A stretch of DNA of 64,000 bases from Ga0077555 sp031367895 (GTDB lineage: Bacteria > Pseudomonadota > Alphaproteobacteria > Rhizobiales > Hyphomicrobiaceae), in the NCBI GenBank assembly GCA_031367895.1, contig JANLQP010000242.1:1-64000 (forward strand). The letters are read 5' to 3'. Each line of letters opens with the position of its first letter. Within the stretch, counting starts at the first letter, position 1. Made by a program: the position numbers and the translations under genes. Below the pieces are notes generated by a model. That model had not been told where the DNA came from and ran no database searches. It saw only the letters and a program-made list of their open reading frames with translations. This document shows, one piece after another, positions 32,661 through 41,020 of the stretch.

Positions 32661-33441
32661 ATTATTCGTTGTTTCCGACCTATCCCGCGAAGCGTGTGAG
32701 GACGTCTTCCTCGATGGGGCCGAGACCGATGAGAGCTGCACCCACGCCAAGCGCCCGACCGACACCCGGTTCCGCGACCTGATGGGCGCGGAAGCCTGGG
32801 CCCGGTTGCCGGACGTCGTGCGGAGACGCTTTTCCCGTCGTCTCGAGCCGGGCACGGCCCGCATCTTCGCTGGCACCGTCACCGAGACACGCCTCTCACG
32901 CCTCGGCCGCATCGTCGGCACCGTTGCGCGGCTGGTGGGGGGCCCACTGCCGTTCACGGACGGCGCCACCGGCCCGTCCCATGTCGTCGTCACGGAAAGC
33001 GCGGAACTCGGCGGTCAGATCTGGACGCGCACCTACGCACGACCTGGCAAATTCCCACAGACCATCAACTCCGTGAAGCGTTTCGCCGGGCCGACCGGCC
33101 TCGAAGAGTACCTGGGCTTCGGTCTCGTCATGCGATTGACGCTTGCAGCCGAGGACGCGCCGGATGCCCGCGCGGTTGCGGATTGGGCAACCGAAGCGCC
33201 CAAAACAACGGCATCCGAAGCCGCCGGAAACGATGCCGCCCTGGTGTTCCGCAGCGCCGGCTACGACGTAGCCATTGGCCGGTTTCGTTTCGCGTTGCCC
33301 GGTTTCCTTTCGCCCGGTTGCTGCACGATCACGCATCGCGCAGTCGGCGGCACGCGCTTCAGCTTTGCGCTCGCCCTCGAACATCCCTGGGCCGGGTGCC
33401 TCGCCACCCAAGTCGCGTACTTCGAGGAGATCACGCCATGA
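32653..33441 (+). CDS. DUF4166 domain protein
   Basis: A 262-residue protein of unknown function with the DUF4166 domain: FRDLMGAEAWARLPDVVRRR, LEPGTARIFAGTVTE, GGPLPFTDGATGPSHVVVTE, WTRTYARPGKFPQTINSVKR, GLVMRLTLAAED and the C-terminal HPWAGCLATQVAYFEE. In other proteins this domain is found alone or fused with saccharopine dehydrogenase-like or cyclase domains. The ATG at 32653 is preferred over a start at 32638 because of the palindrome shared with the upstream regulator. Controlled, in inference, by that regulator; the gap between the two genes is 27 nt. Confidence 0.78.
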   Translation: MTELFVVSDLSREACEDVFLDGAETDESCTHAKRPTDTRFRDLMGAEAWARLPDVVRRRFSRRLEPGTARIFAGTVTETRLSRLGRIVGTVARLVGGPLPFTDGATGPSHVVVTESAELGGQIWTRTYARPGKFPQTINSVKRFAGPTGLEEYLGFGLVMRLTLAAEDAPDARAVADWATEAPKTTASEAAGNDAALVFRSAGYDVAIGRFRFALPGFLSPGCCTITHRAVGGTRFSFALALEHPWAGCLATQVAYFEEITP

Positions 33442-33476
33442 CCTGATCTACAATTTTGGGCAAAGCGTGAAAGTGC

Positions 33477-33851
33477 CTACTCCTTCACGTCCGCGCGGAA
33501 CGACTTCGACACGATCTTCCAGCCGTCCTTGCCCTTGAGCAGCAGGAGGTAGTCGGTGAAATAGCGCGGCGGCAGTTGGCACTCGACCTTCACGAACGCC
33601 GTCTCCGGGCCGCTCATGTCGATCGAGACGATGCGGTCGCGCCGCGCCAACCCCTTCGATTTGCCGGACGGGCGGCTCTGCACCATCTCGAACCATTTGG
33701 TACGCGCTAAGTCCTGCACGCCCTCGCCGGTCATCGAATAGAGGTGGCTGACCTCGTGGAACGCGGCGCCGAGCTTCTTCGTATCGCCCTCGTAGAGGCC
33801 GTCGAAGTAAGTCTGGATGACCGTCTCGATCGCTGGGATCTCGTTCGACAT
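33477..33851 (-). CDS. NTF2-like protein (lumazine-binding/SnoaL-type fold)
   Basis: A 124-residue cone-shaped NTF2-fold protein: IETVIQTYFDGLYEGDTKKL, AFHEVSHLYSMTGEGVQDLA, and the C-terminal YFTDYLLLLKGKDGWKIVSK. This matches the putative lumazine-binding group of SnoaL-like proteins, common in soil bacteria as orphan hydrolases, isomerases or binding proteins. ATG at 33851 with GAAAGGA upstream is chosen over a longer start at 33890. Convergent with the DUF4166 gene. Confidence 0.78.
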   Translation of the reverse strand: MSNEIPAIETVIQTYFDGLYEGDTKKLGAAFHEVSHLYSMTGEGVQDLARTKWFEMVQSRPSGKSKGLARRDRIVSIDMSGPETAFVKVECQLPPRYFTDYLLLLKGKDGWKIVSKSFRADVKE

Positions 33852-33999
33852 GGGCTGTCCTTTCTGCTCGTTTTGAGCCAACTGCGGCAATCACAGCATT
33901 GTTATCGCGAGATAAATTCTTCACCCTGCACTGGACGGACGCGCTGATCCGTCCGACATTACGGCTTGCAGCAACGCTTGCAACAACGGATGGACACCG

Positions 34000-34917
34000 A
34001 TGAAGCGCGCGGCCTTTGCACTGTTGACAATGCTAGCGGCCGATGCGGCCCAAGCGCAACCGTATCCTCGGGGTGGTGCCGCGGACCCCCCGCGGGGTTA
34101 TCCGGGCGGCTACAGCGACGAGCCGCGCTATATGCGGCCCTATCGCGGTCCAGCCGACAACGAGCCGGAGCCCTACGTCCGCCGTGACCGCGACGACCGG
34201 GCGGATTGGCGTGAGCCGTATCGTTCTGCGCCGGACTATCGCCAAGACTACCGTTACGATCAGCGTCAGCAATATCCTGTCTATCCCGACCGCCGCCGTC
34301 CCGCCGTCGAACCCGATGACGACGAGCCGCCGCGCCGGGCCCCGCAAGCGCGCAATCAGGAACCGCAGCGCGGCTACGCGCCGTCGGACGGTGGTCCGCG
34401 CCCCGACATCCGGCCAGTCGCGCCGGAGACGGCGTACTACTCGGGAAAATATGCGCCGGGCACGATCATCATCGAGACCTCGGGCCGCCAGTTGTTGCTC
34501 GTCGTCTCGAAGCGCGAGGCATTGCGCTATCCGATCAGCGTCGGCCGCCAGGGCTTCACCTGGACCGGCACGGAAAAGATCTCGCGCATCGCGGAATGGC
34601 CCGATTGGCACCCGCCGGAACAGATGCGCGAGCGCGACCCGAAGCTGCCGGAGAAGATGAGCGGTGGCATCCGCAATCCGCTCGGCGCCAAGGCGCTTTA
34701 TCTCGGCGACACGCTCTATCGCATCCACGGCACCAACGACGCCCGCACGATCGGCTACGCCTCGTCGTCGGGCTGCTTCCGCATGCTCAACGGCCACGCC
34801 GTCGATCTGGCGTCGCGCGTGCGCGTCGGCGCGGCGGTGGTGGTCATCGATCGGTTGCCACGCGACGTCGTGGCACCGTACGCGGGCAACGAGCGGCGCG
34901 TACCGTACAGGTATTGA
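34000..34917 (+). CDS. L,D-transpeptidase (YkuD) with long Arg/Tyr/Pro-rich N-terminus
   Basis: A 305-residue periplasmic protein. Signal peptide KRAAFALLTMLAADAAQAQ, then about 120 residues of Tyr/Arg/Pro/Asp-rich low-complexity sequence (RRDRDDRADWREPYRSAP and similar), then the YkuD domain at about 150-290 with catalytic His243 (RIHGTN) and Cys259 (SSSGCFR). The catalytic domain is closely similar to the other L,D-transpeptidase at 12819-13688; the disordered arm is the main difference and could reach through the peptidoglycan mesh. Confidence 0.87.
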   Translation: MKRAAFALLTMLAADAAQAQPYPRGGAADPPRGYPGGYSDEPRYMRPYRGPADNEPEPYVRRDRDDRADWREPYRSAPDYRQDYRYDQRQQYPVYPDRRRPAVEPDDDEPPRRAPQARNQEPQRGYAPSDGGPRPDIRPVAPETAYYSGKYAPGTIIIETSGRQLLLVVSKREALRYPISVGRQGFTWTGTEKISRIAEWPDWHPPEQMRERDPKLPEKMSGGIRNPLGAKALYLGDTLYRIHGTNDARTIGYASSSGCFRMLNGHAVDLASRVRVGAAVVVIDRLPRDVVAPYAGNERRVPYRY

Positions 34918-34920
34918 GCT

Positions 34921-35049
34921 TCACCCGCGTATTGCCATCGCCAGCGCGTCGCTGAGGCCAACGCTTTCGACGGCCGGCGTCGCGGCGAATGATCCGACCT
35001 TCGCGTTCACCGCTCCGGTCGTGTCGGGATTGATCAGCTGCAGTTTCAT
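34921..35049 (-). pseudogene. Remnant of Asp/Glu/hydantoin racemase-family gene
   Basis: A 42-codon minus-strand frame with a good ribosome binding site (GGAGGG) that begins KLQLINPDTTGAVNAKVGSF, which matches the diagnostic N-terminus of the Asp/Glu/hydantoin racemase family (LINPNTT). It then runs quickly to a stop after VGLSDALAMAIRG. Family members are about 230-250 residues, so this is an internally deleted or truncated remnant. It is convergent with the L,D-transpeptidase gene and divergent from the selenoprotein gene. Confidence 0.55.
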
Positions 35050-35149
35050 GGGCCCTCCACCATGCAGGATCGCATCGCCGTTCCCTTTCTTGACAACCGG
35101 GTGGTCATCCGGAGCGCAACGCAATCGACGAGACGCCAAGGAGATATCC

Positions 35150-36100
35150 ATGAGCACATCTGAGTGGGACGAGTTCGGATTCGCGCCCGATCATGACGAG
35201 CCGATCCCTTATCGCAAGCGGATCCGCGACTACTACGTGACGCTCGGCTTCGGCACGCCATACCGCTGGGCGCACTACGCCGACGTCCCATTCACGCCGG
35301 TGACGAGGCCCGTTGCCAAAATGCGCGTTGCACTGGTGACGACGGCTGCGCCCTACAAGGACGGCGCCGGCGACCAGGGCCCGGGCGCGCCCTACAACAA
35401 CGCGGCGAAGTTCTACAAGCTCTACACGGGCGATTCATCGAAAGACCACGACCTGCGCATCAGCCACATCGGCATCGATCGCAAGCACACCACGGCTGAG
35501 GACATCAACACGTGGTTCCCGCTGCCGGCTCTACGTGACGCGGCAAAGCAGGGTCTGATCGGCGAAGTCGCGCCGCGCTTCCTCGGGCTGCCAACCAATC
35601 GCAGCCACAAGTCGACGCTCGACGTCGACTGCCAGGACTTGCTTACCCGCGTGAAGGAGGACAGGGCCGACGCGGCCATCCTCGTGGCGAATTGACCGGT
35701 GTGTCACCAGACCGTGAGTCTGGCCGCCCGCACCCTCGAAGCCGCTGGCATCCCGACGATCGTGATGGGTTGTGCAAAGGACATCGTCGAATACGTCGGC
35801 GTGCCGCGTTTCGCGTTTTCCGATTTCCCGCTCGGCAATCCCGCCGGCAAGCCGAAGGACCAGGCCTCGCAGACGGCAACGCTGGCGCTGGCAATCCGCG
35901 TACTGGAAACAGCGCCGGGACCGCGCACCACCGTGCAGAACCCAATTCGATGGAATGTGGATGGCCTCTGGAAGCTCGACTTCTCCAACGTCGCTCAGTT
36001 GTCGAAAGAGGAGATCGCGCGGCGCCGCGCCGAGTTCGACAACGGCAAGGAGATCGCCAAGCAGCGCCTTGCCGAGGATCGGAAGAAGGGCGTGACGTAG
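35150..36100 (+). CDS. GrdB-like selenoprotein (glycine/sarcosine/betaine reductase selenoprotein B family)
   Basis: A 316-residue protein read through one in-frame TGA at 35693-35695, taken as selenocysteine at residue 182. The N-terminal half starts STSEWDEFGFAPDHDEPIPY and contains KMRVALVTTAAPYK, FYKLYTGDSSKDHDLRISHI and TLDVDCQDLLTRVKEDRADA. The junction is AAILVAN-U-PVCHQTVSLAA, so Sec and Cys185 form a U-x-x-C redox motif. The C-terminal half continues TLEAAGIPTIVMGCAKDIVE and PRFAFSDFPLGNPAGKPKDQ, all typical of this family in Proteobacteria. GrdB is the Sec-containing substrate subunit of glycine reductase in anaerobes; the function of standalone proteobacterial relatives is unknown. 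GGAG precedes the ATG. Alternative: a Cys-to-stop mutation of a Cys form. Confidence 0.85.
35693..35723 (+). promoter_or_regulatory. UGA codon plus bacterial SECIS-like hairpin
   Basis: The TGA at 35693-35695 is followed by 11 nt and then a 17-nt hairpin: CCAGAC (35707-35712), loop CGTGA, GTCTGG (35718-35723), a perfect 6-bp stem. E. coli fdhF has the same 11-nt spacing to a 17-nt minimal SECIS hairpin, and a G within the first two loop positions, as here, is a known bacterial SECIS feature. SelB (encoded at 46758) would bind it. The hairpin also codes for HQTVSL, a conserved stretch. Confidence 0.7.
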
Positions 36101-36228
36101 TAGCGGCGCAGGTTGGCGCGAACGGGCCCGTGCACTGCCGTCGGCCATCGAGCGATCGCTCCGTGAGGTCCGACGACGTCGAAGCGCGCCAGCACCTGCA
36201 AGTGGTGCCGGACTTCGCGAACGCGACG

Positions 36229-37185
36229 CTACGCGACCTTCGCCATCACCTCGGTCTTGAACTGCTCGAACCTGTCGAGGGTACCTTTCAGATCGCTGCC
36301 GTCGCCGCCGATCACCAGGTGCTCGAGGCCCCGCGCGCGGAACGCGGCGATGTCGTCGATGATCGCTTGCGGGCTGCCGGTGAAGGCAAGCCGGCCGCCA
36401 TCCCGCCCCTTCGCCTCGGGACCGATGCGGCAATGAATGGCGAGCAGCGCCGCCGCGATTTGCGCAGGATCACGGCCGGCCGTCTTCGCTTCGGCGCGCA
36501 CCTGTTCCAGTCCCTCGCTGTAGAGCGCCGGAGTATCGAGCGGAATGCTCGGATTGACCGCCACCGGATACCAGCCGTCACCGAGCCGGCCGGCGCGGCG
36601 TCGCGCGGCCAGCGCCTCGCCACCGACCCAGATCGGGGGATGCGGCCGTTGCAGCGGCTTCGGCTCGAACTTCAGCTTGTCGAAATTGACGAAGGCGCCG
36701 TGCTGCACCGGATCGGACTCGGTCCACAACGTGCGAAAGGCTTTGATATACTGATCCGACGCTTCTGCCCGCGACGCGAACGGTGGCGCGCCGAGCAGCG
36801 CCATCTCCTCGGCCATCCAACCGACGCCGACACCGACCGTCAGCCGCCCCTTCGAGAGCACGTCGGCGGTGGCGAGCATCTTGGCGGCGAGCACAGGTTG
36901 GCGATGCGGTAGCACCAGCACCGAGGTCAGCAATCGGATGTGGCTGGTCGCTGCCGCAAGAAACCCGAGCGTCGTCAACTGCTCCAGGCACACGCCCGTA
37001 TCCTGCGCGTAGAACTTCCCCGTCTGCGAATAAGGGTAGCGGCTCTCCACCGCGGTCGCGACGACGACATGGTCGCTGATGCCGAGATGCTCGAACCCCA
37101 GCGTTTCCAGTTTACGTCCCACTGCCATGAGCGAGTCGGGATGACCAGCAACACCGCGCGATCCCAGATGCACGCCGAATTTCAT
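36229..37185 (-). CDS. LLM-class oxidoreductase (TIGR03619-like)
   Basis: A 318-residue luciferase-like monooxygenase-fold protein: KFGVHLGSRGVAGHPDSLMA, HLGISDHVVVATAVESRYPY, LTSVLVLPHRQPVLAAKMLA, GRLTVGVGVGWMAEEMALLG and the HPPIWVGGEALAARRRAGRL region. It belongs to the group often labelled F420-dependent, although alphaproteobacterial members may use FMN. ATG at 37185 is taken because the frame upstream of it has no family features. Convergent with the selenoprotein gene, 128 nt between their ends. Substrate unknown. Confidence 0.82.
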   Translation of the reverse strand: MKFGVHLGSRGVAGHPDSLMAVGRKLETLGFEHLGISDHVVVATAVESRYPYSQTGKFYAQDTGVCLEQLTTLGFLAAATSHIRLLTSVLVLPHRQPVLAAKMLATADVLSKGRLTVGVGVGWMAEEMALLGAPPFASRAEASDQYIKAFRTLWTESDPVQHGAFVNFDKLKFEPKPLQRPHPPIWVGGEALAARRRAGRLGDGWYPVAVNPSIPLDTPALYSEGLEQVRAEAKTAGRDPAQIAAALLAIHCRIGPEAKGRDGGRLAFTGSPQAIIDDIAAFRARGLEHLVIGGDGSDLKGTLDRFEQFKTEVMAKVA

Positions 37186-37484
37186 GAGGCAGTTCCTTTG
37201 AGCAGCCAACTTTCGCAATCGCTGGCATCGATGAATACCGCGATCCCGTTCGTCTGCAAGTCTTTCCCCGACCGGCGGGCTTGGCGTCGCGCTAGCCAGG
37301 ATGTTAGGCATGCCATAGCCGTGATTTCGGCACGCATCAAACCGGGGAGATGGCCGTTGGCTTCGTGCCGACGGGAACGCCGTTCGAGATTGCGGTCGAC
37401 CACAGCCTCGCTGAGCAGGTGATCGCGGAGACGTCGGCTGCGCCGCTGCGATAACCTGTCGACGGGCAGCGCTTGAAACGTGGC
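37186..37484. other. Intergenic region, no supported gene
   Basis: About 300 nt between the LLM gene start and the stop of the marR gene. A short plus-strand frame at 37350-37454 (AVGFVPTGTPFEIAVDHSLA) has coding-like composition and could be the tail of a lost gene, but it is too short to assign. The promoter of the LLM gene should lie here. Confidence 0.35.
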
Positions 37485-37928
37485 CTATGGTCGATAAGCG
37501 TCCCGCGCGTTCCGATTGATCAACCCGTCGAGCAGATCGGCGAGTTCTTCCCGTTTCCGCGCTGGCAACGACGCCAGCAAATCCGCCTCGACCCGCTGCA
37601 GGACTGGCAATGCCGCTTGCAACGTGCGGCGGCCTTCGTCCGTCAACTCGACTGCGTACGCTCGGGCATCCAGTTTCGACCGCCGTCGCGACAAGTAGCC
37701 ACGCATCATTAGCCGCTTCACAATGTCGGCGAGCGTCGACCGGTCGACGCCGGTCACCTCGACGATGGCAGTCTGGCTTGCGCTCTGGTTGGCGGCAATC
37801 GCCGAGAGCACGACAATCTGTCGAATGGTCAAGTCCTTGTCGCGAAGTTCTTTCGCGAATCTATCCCCTGCAATCTGTGTCGCTCGATGAAGTCGATGCA
37901 GAAGTGAGCTATTGAGTAATGCTCCCAC
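37485..37928 (-). CDS. MarR-family transcriptional regulator
   Basis: A 147-residue MarR regulator: LHRLHRATQIAGDRFAKELR, LTIRQIVVLSAIAANQSASQ, recognition helix DRSTLADIVKRLMMRGYLSR, wing RRRSKLDARAYAVELTDEGR, and dimer helices at both ends. It starts at GTG (37926-37928). It lies upstream of the LLM gene on the same strand about 300 nt away and is a candidate regulator of that gene or of itself. The upstream gap (37929-38215) holds nothing I can identify. Confidence 0.85.
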   Translation of the reverse strand: MGALLNSSLLHRLHRATQIAGDRFAKELRDKDLTIRQIVVLSAIAANQSASQTAIVEVTGVDRSTLADIVKRLMMRGYLSRRRSKLDARAYAVELTDEGRRTLQAALPVLQRVEADLLASLPARKREELADLLDGLINRNARDAYRP

Positions 37929-38215
37929 ACGTATCTCCGATTATTCGAGCGACTGGATCAATCCGATGCTGTCGCGGCACTGTCCGACGTGTCTTGATCG
38001 GTGCTCAACAAACGGAACCCGTGAACGTCGCTGCATGACAAGCTGACCTCCTGTCTGGCCCGATGGGCACACGGCAGGCTGATCCTGGGACGCCATAACA
38101 AGGTTACTCGCAACGATCGGAATTCGGACATCCGGCATAACTACGCGACCGCGTACGTATTACGACGCAGACATCTACGTAGAACCACGCGGCCCCGCTG
38201 GCGAGGCCACGCTGG

Positions 38216-38854
38216 CTAATCCGAATGACCCCGAATGACCGATTGCTCCGGCTCAGCGCTCGACAACAGTTGCTGAAACAACAACGTGAAGCTGCTCAAT
38301 TTGAGGCGCTCGAGTATGTTGGCGCGGTGAACCTCGACGGTCCTGTAGCTGAGGTTGAGTTGCCGCGCGACTTCCTTGGTCTGCAGGCCTCGCAGCAGCA
38401 AGTCGAAGACCTCGCATTGGCGCTGGGTCAGCTTGCGTCGATATCCATCGATCGCGGCTCTGTGGGATGCCGACCGTCCCGGCGGTGGCGCGTCGAGCGT
38501 CCTGTTGATGACATCGATCAACTCTTGCTCGTCAACCGGCTTCTCGAGAACGCTGAGCGCACCTGATTGCATCGCTCGAACCGCCTGACGAACATCGGCA
38601 TGAGCTGAAATGATGATGATGGGAACGTCGAACTTTCGGCGCATGAGCTCATTTTGCAGCTGCAGACCAGACATGCCGGGCATCCTGACATCTGTGATCA
38701 CGCAGGAGCGATCCTCCGCGTTTGGTTGGTAGCCTGCCAGGAACGATTCGGCTGAATCGAAAGTCTCCACCTGCAACTGGACGGATCGCAGGACCAGAGC
38801 CAGCGCTTTCCGCACGGCTTCGTCGTCGTCGATGAGATAAACCAACCTAGCCAT
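38216..38854 (-). CDS. FixJ-like response regulator
   Basis: A 212-residue response regulator. The receiver domain (1-120) has the acidic pocket DDDE (9-12), phosphoacceptor Asp55 (CVITDVRMPG), Ser83-type switch residue region IIISAHAD and Lys105 (LEKPVD). The LuxR-type helix-turn-helix (about 140-200) reads RKLTQRQCEVFDLLLRGLQT and KEVARQLNLSYRTVEVHRAN. The start overlaps the end of the kinase gene by 8 nt, so the two are coupled. It is the output of the kinase encoded upstream; target genes are unknown. Confidence 0.9.
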   Translation of the reverse strand: MARLVYLIDDDEAVRKALALVLRSVQLQVETFDSAESFLAGYQPNAEDRSCVITDVRMPGMSGLQLQNELMRRKFDVPIIIISAHADVRQAVRAMQSGALSVLEKPVDEQELIDVINRTLDAPPPGRSASHRAAIDGYRRKLTQRQCEVFDLLLRGLQTKEVARQLNLSYRTVEVHRANILERLKLSSFTLLFQQLLSSAEPEQSVIRGHSD

Positions 38855-40562
38855 TGGCGGGCTCCAGCCGTTCCTGGACAGCCGGAAACACCACCTGGAA
38901 TATTGCGCCCCGGTTTTGGCCCGTCTGCTTACCTATGGTCAGCGTCGCCTGATGCGCGTCGGCAATCGTCCGCGCGATTGAAAGCCCCATGCCCAGACCG
39001 TTTCGACGGGTGGTGTAGAAGGGCTCAAAAATCCTGCTCTGCAGATCGACAGGGATCCCGGGCCCGTTGTCGCCTACTTCCAACGCGACGCAGTCAGCTT
39101 CGGAAGCGTTGATGGAAATCATGACGTTGCGGTCATTGACAGCGTTCGTTGCGACCGCGTCGAACGCATTGCGGACAAGGTTCAGCACAAGCTGCCCCAG
39201 CTGGATTTCATCACCCATCACGAGTGGCGAATGACCTGCAGTAACGTGTTCGACCCGGATGCCCGATTTCCTCGACAACGGAGACAACATGCTGCGGATG
39301 TCGTTCACGACGTGAACGAGATTGACGGGGGCTTGGGACAATGGCGCCTTGCGTACATAGTGTCGTATCCGTCGGATGATCTCGCTCGCCCGCCTGGCTT
39401 GGGACGAGATGTCGGCGAGGTGCTCTGCCAACTCCTTGCTGCCAATGGTGCCTGCCGTGCTCAATCTCGAACAAGCACTCGCCGTATGCGCAATTGCTGC
39501 CAGCGGCTGGTTGATCTCGTGGGCAACGACCGTGGCCATCTCGCCAGCCGTCGCCACGCGCGCCACGTGCCAAAGTTCATTTCGATAGTCGGCCAGTTGT
39601 ACTTCAACGCGATTGCGCTCCGTCGTATCGAGTGCTGTGCAAAGGACCGTCTTGACATCGCCTTGAGTGCGTTCCGGTTCGATCACGGTCATCAGGCTTC
39701 GTACATCTGGTCCGGGAACACAGGTGCGATACTCGATCTGGCCAGCGACGCCGGATCGGATCGCGCGATCAAACTCCGCTGCAACGCGGGCGCGATCTTC
39801 CGGATGCACCAGCCGCTCGACAAATGCGGCGATCGACGCTGGTGCGCCAGCTTCAGTGATCGACAGAATACGGCGCGCTTCGTCCGACCAATGGCCGTTC
39901 GGTTCCCCATCGTCCCTTTGCAGGACGAAGCTTCCCACGCGAGCCAATCGCTGCGCGGTGCTCAATCTGGCTTCGCTGTGTTCCAGGGCTTCCAGAAGGC
40001 TGTCGCGGTGGGCCGCTTCCTTCTGGAGATTGCAGTTTGCCGCGTGCATTTCATCATGCGCATAGCGAAGGGCAATTTCGCTCATGACGGAAGCTGCCAG
40101 TTCAGTCATTGTTTCACGGTCGCAACTCGTCCATTGCCGGGGTTGGGTATCGATGACGCAGAAGCTGCCGAGAACTGTTCCTGTGGGTGTCGCCAGGGGG
40201 ATGCCGAGATAGGCGATAGCATTGAGATCGGCGACCGCTGCATTGTCGTGGAGAAACGGATGCGTGCGCGCATCCTCGACAATCAGTGGTGCATTGTTCG
40301 CGACGACATGCTGACAAAATGAATGGGACAAAGGCGTCTCGCGCCCGGATGCCCAAGGCTCTGGTAGGCCACAGGCGCTCTTGAAGAATTGCCTGTGATC
40401 ATCGACCAGTGAGACCAAGGCGATCGGCGCCTGCAGAACACGAGCGGCCAAGCGGGTCAATCGATCAAATGGCTCCTCCGGTGGGGTGTCGAGCAAGCGC
40501 AGCCGCAGCAACGCGTCGAGGCGGGCATCGTCGAGGAGAGCATCTGCAAGTAGCGCACTCAT
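38847..40562 (-). CDS. GAF-PAS sensor histidine kinase
   Basis: A 571-residue cytoplasmic hybrid-free sensor kinase with no transmembrane segment. Domains: GAF at about 25-165 (LLDTPPEEPFDRLTRLAARV, ending in GIPLATPTGTVLGSFCVIDT), PAS/PAC at about 205-318, HisKA at 335-400 with phosphoacceptor His349 (VAHEINQPLAAI), and HATPase at 450-560 with N-box LVLNLVRNAFDAV, DNGPGIP and GLGMGLSIA. The HEINQPL form is typical of FixL/DctB-type kinases. Signal unknown; the GAF domain has no visible haem or bilin Cys that I can assign. First gene of the two-gene operon. Confidence 0.9.
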   Translation of the reverse strand: MSALLADALLDDARLDALLRLRLLDTPPEEPFDRLTRLAARVLQAPIALVSLVDDHRQFFKSACGLPEPWASGRETPLSHSFCQHVVANNAPLIVEDARTHPFLHDNAAVADLNAIAYLGIPLATPTGTVLGSFCVIDTQPRQWTSCDRETMTELAASVMSEIALRYAHDEMHAANCNLQKEAAHRDSLLEALEHSEARLSTAQRLARVGSFVLQRDDGEPNGHWSDEARRILSITEAGAPASIAAFVERLVHPEDRARVAAEFDRAIRSGVAGQIEYRTCVPGPDVRSLMTVIEPERTQGDVKTVLCTALDTTERNRVEVQLADYRNELWHVARVATAGEMATVVAHEINQPLAAIAHTASACSRLSTAGTIGSKELAEHLADISSQARRASEIIRRIRHYVRKAPLSQAPVNLVHVVNDIRSMLSPLSRKSGIRVEHVTAGHSPLVMGDEIQLGQLVLNLVRNAFDAVATNAVNDRNVMISINASEADCVALEVGDNGPGIPVDLQSRIFEPFYTTRRNGLGMGLSIARTIADAHQATLTIGKQTGQNRGAIFQVVFPAVQERLEPANG

Positions 40563-41020
40563 TATTCACGGCTCCATTCACAGCTCCGTGCGAGAGAGTG
40601 AAAAGCGTCGAGCACCCGCAACTCGTCGATCCTAGCATCAGGGACGGTCGATAGCGATGTCGATCGTCATGTCACAGTCAACAAGGCACGAGACCGAGAC
40701 GCCAGCCGCGCGGTCTGTGCGCCACGCGACAGTAAACCACCCCCGCCTGGCGACGGAGGTGGCTTACCAGAACGCAATTGACCCTGAACAATTGCACATG
40801 GCCCCAGAATTCTTGGCGCCTGAGATTGGAATATGCAAAGGCTACCAACAGAGCACGCCCCCTCCAATTCGTTGCGAGCACTTAGGGCCATCCGCATCAC
40901 CACTTAGTCATCCTGAACCGGTCGTCGGAAGCGGGGCTGTTTTTTCGCTTACATATCGGGTTCGCTGTCAGACCGCGACTGCGCAGCATGCGGGTATCGC
41001 GCGCCCAACGCGTCCGGCGC
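40563..41020. other. Intergenic region, no supported gene
   Basis: A 458-nt gap between the kinase start and the stop of an LLM gene. Short frames on the plus strand (for example from 40657) have no protein-like composition and run on into the antisense of the LLM gene. It should contain the kinase promoter. No repeats or tRNA seen. Confidence 0.4.

Noticed and set aside
35693..35695. UGA as a plain stop with a second gene starting at GTG 35699
   Set aside because: The two parts together make one family member, the GTG lies 3 nt after the stop with no ribosome binding site, and the UGA falls on the redox residue; readthrough as Sec is the better reading.
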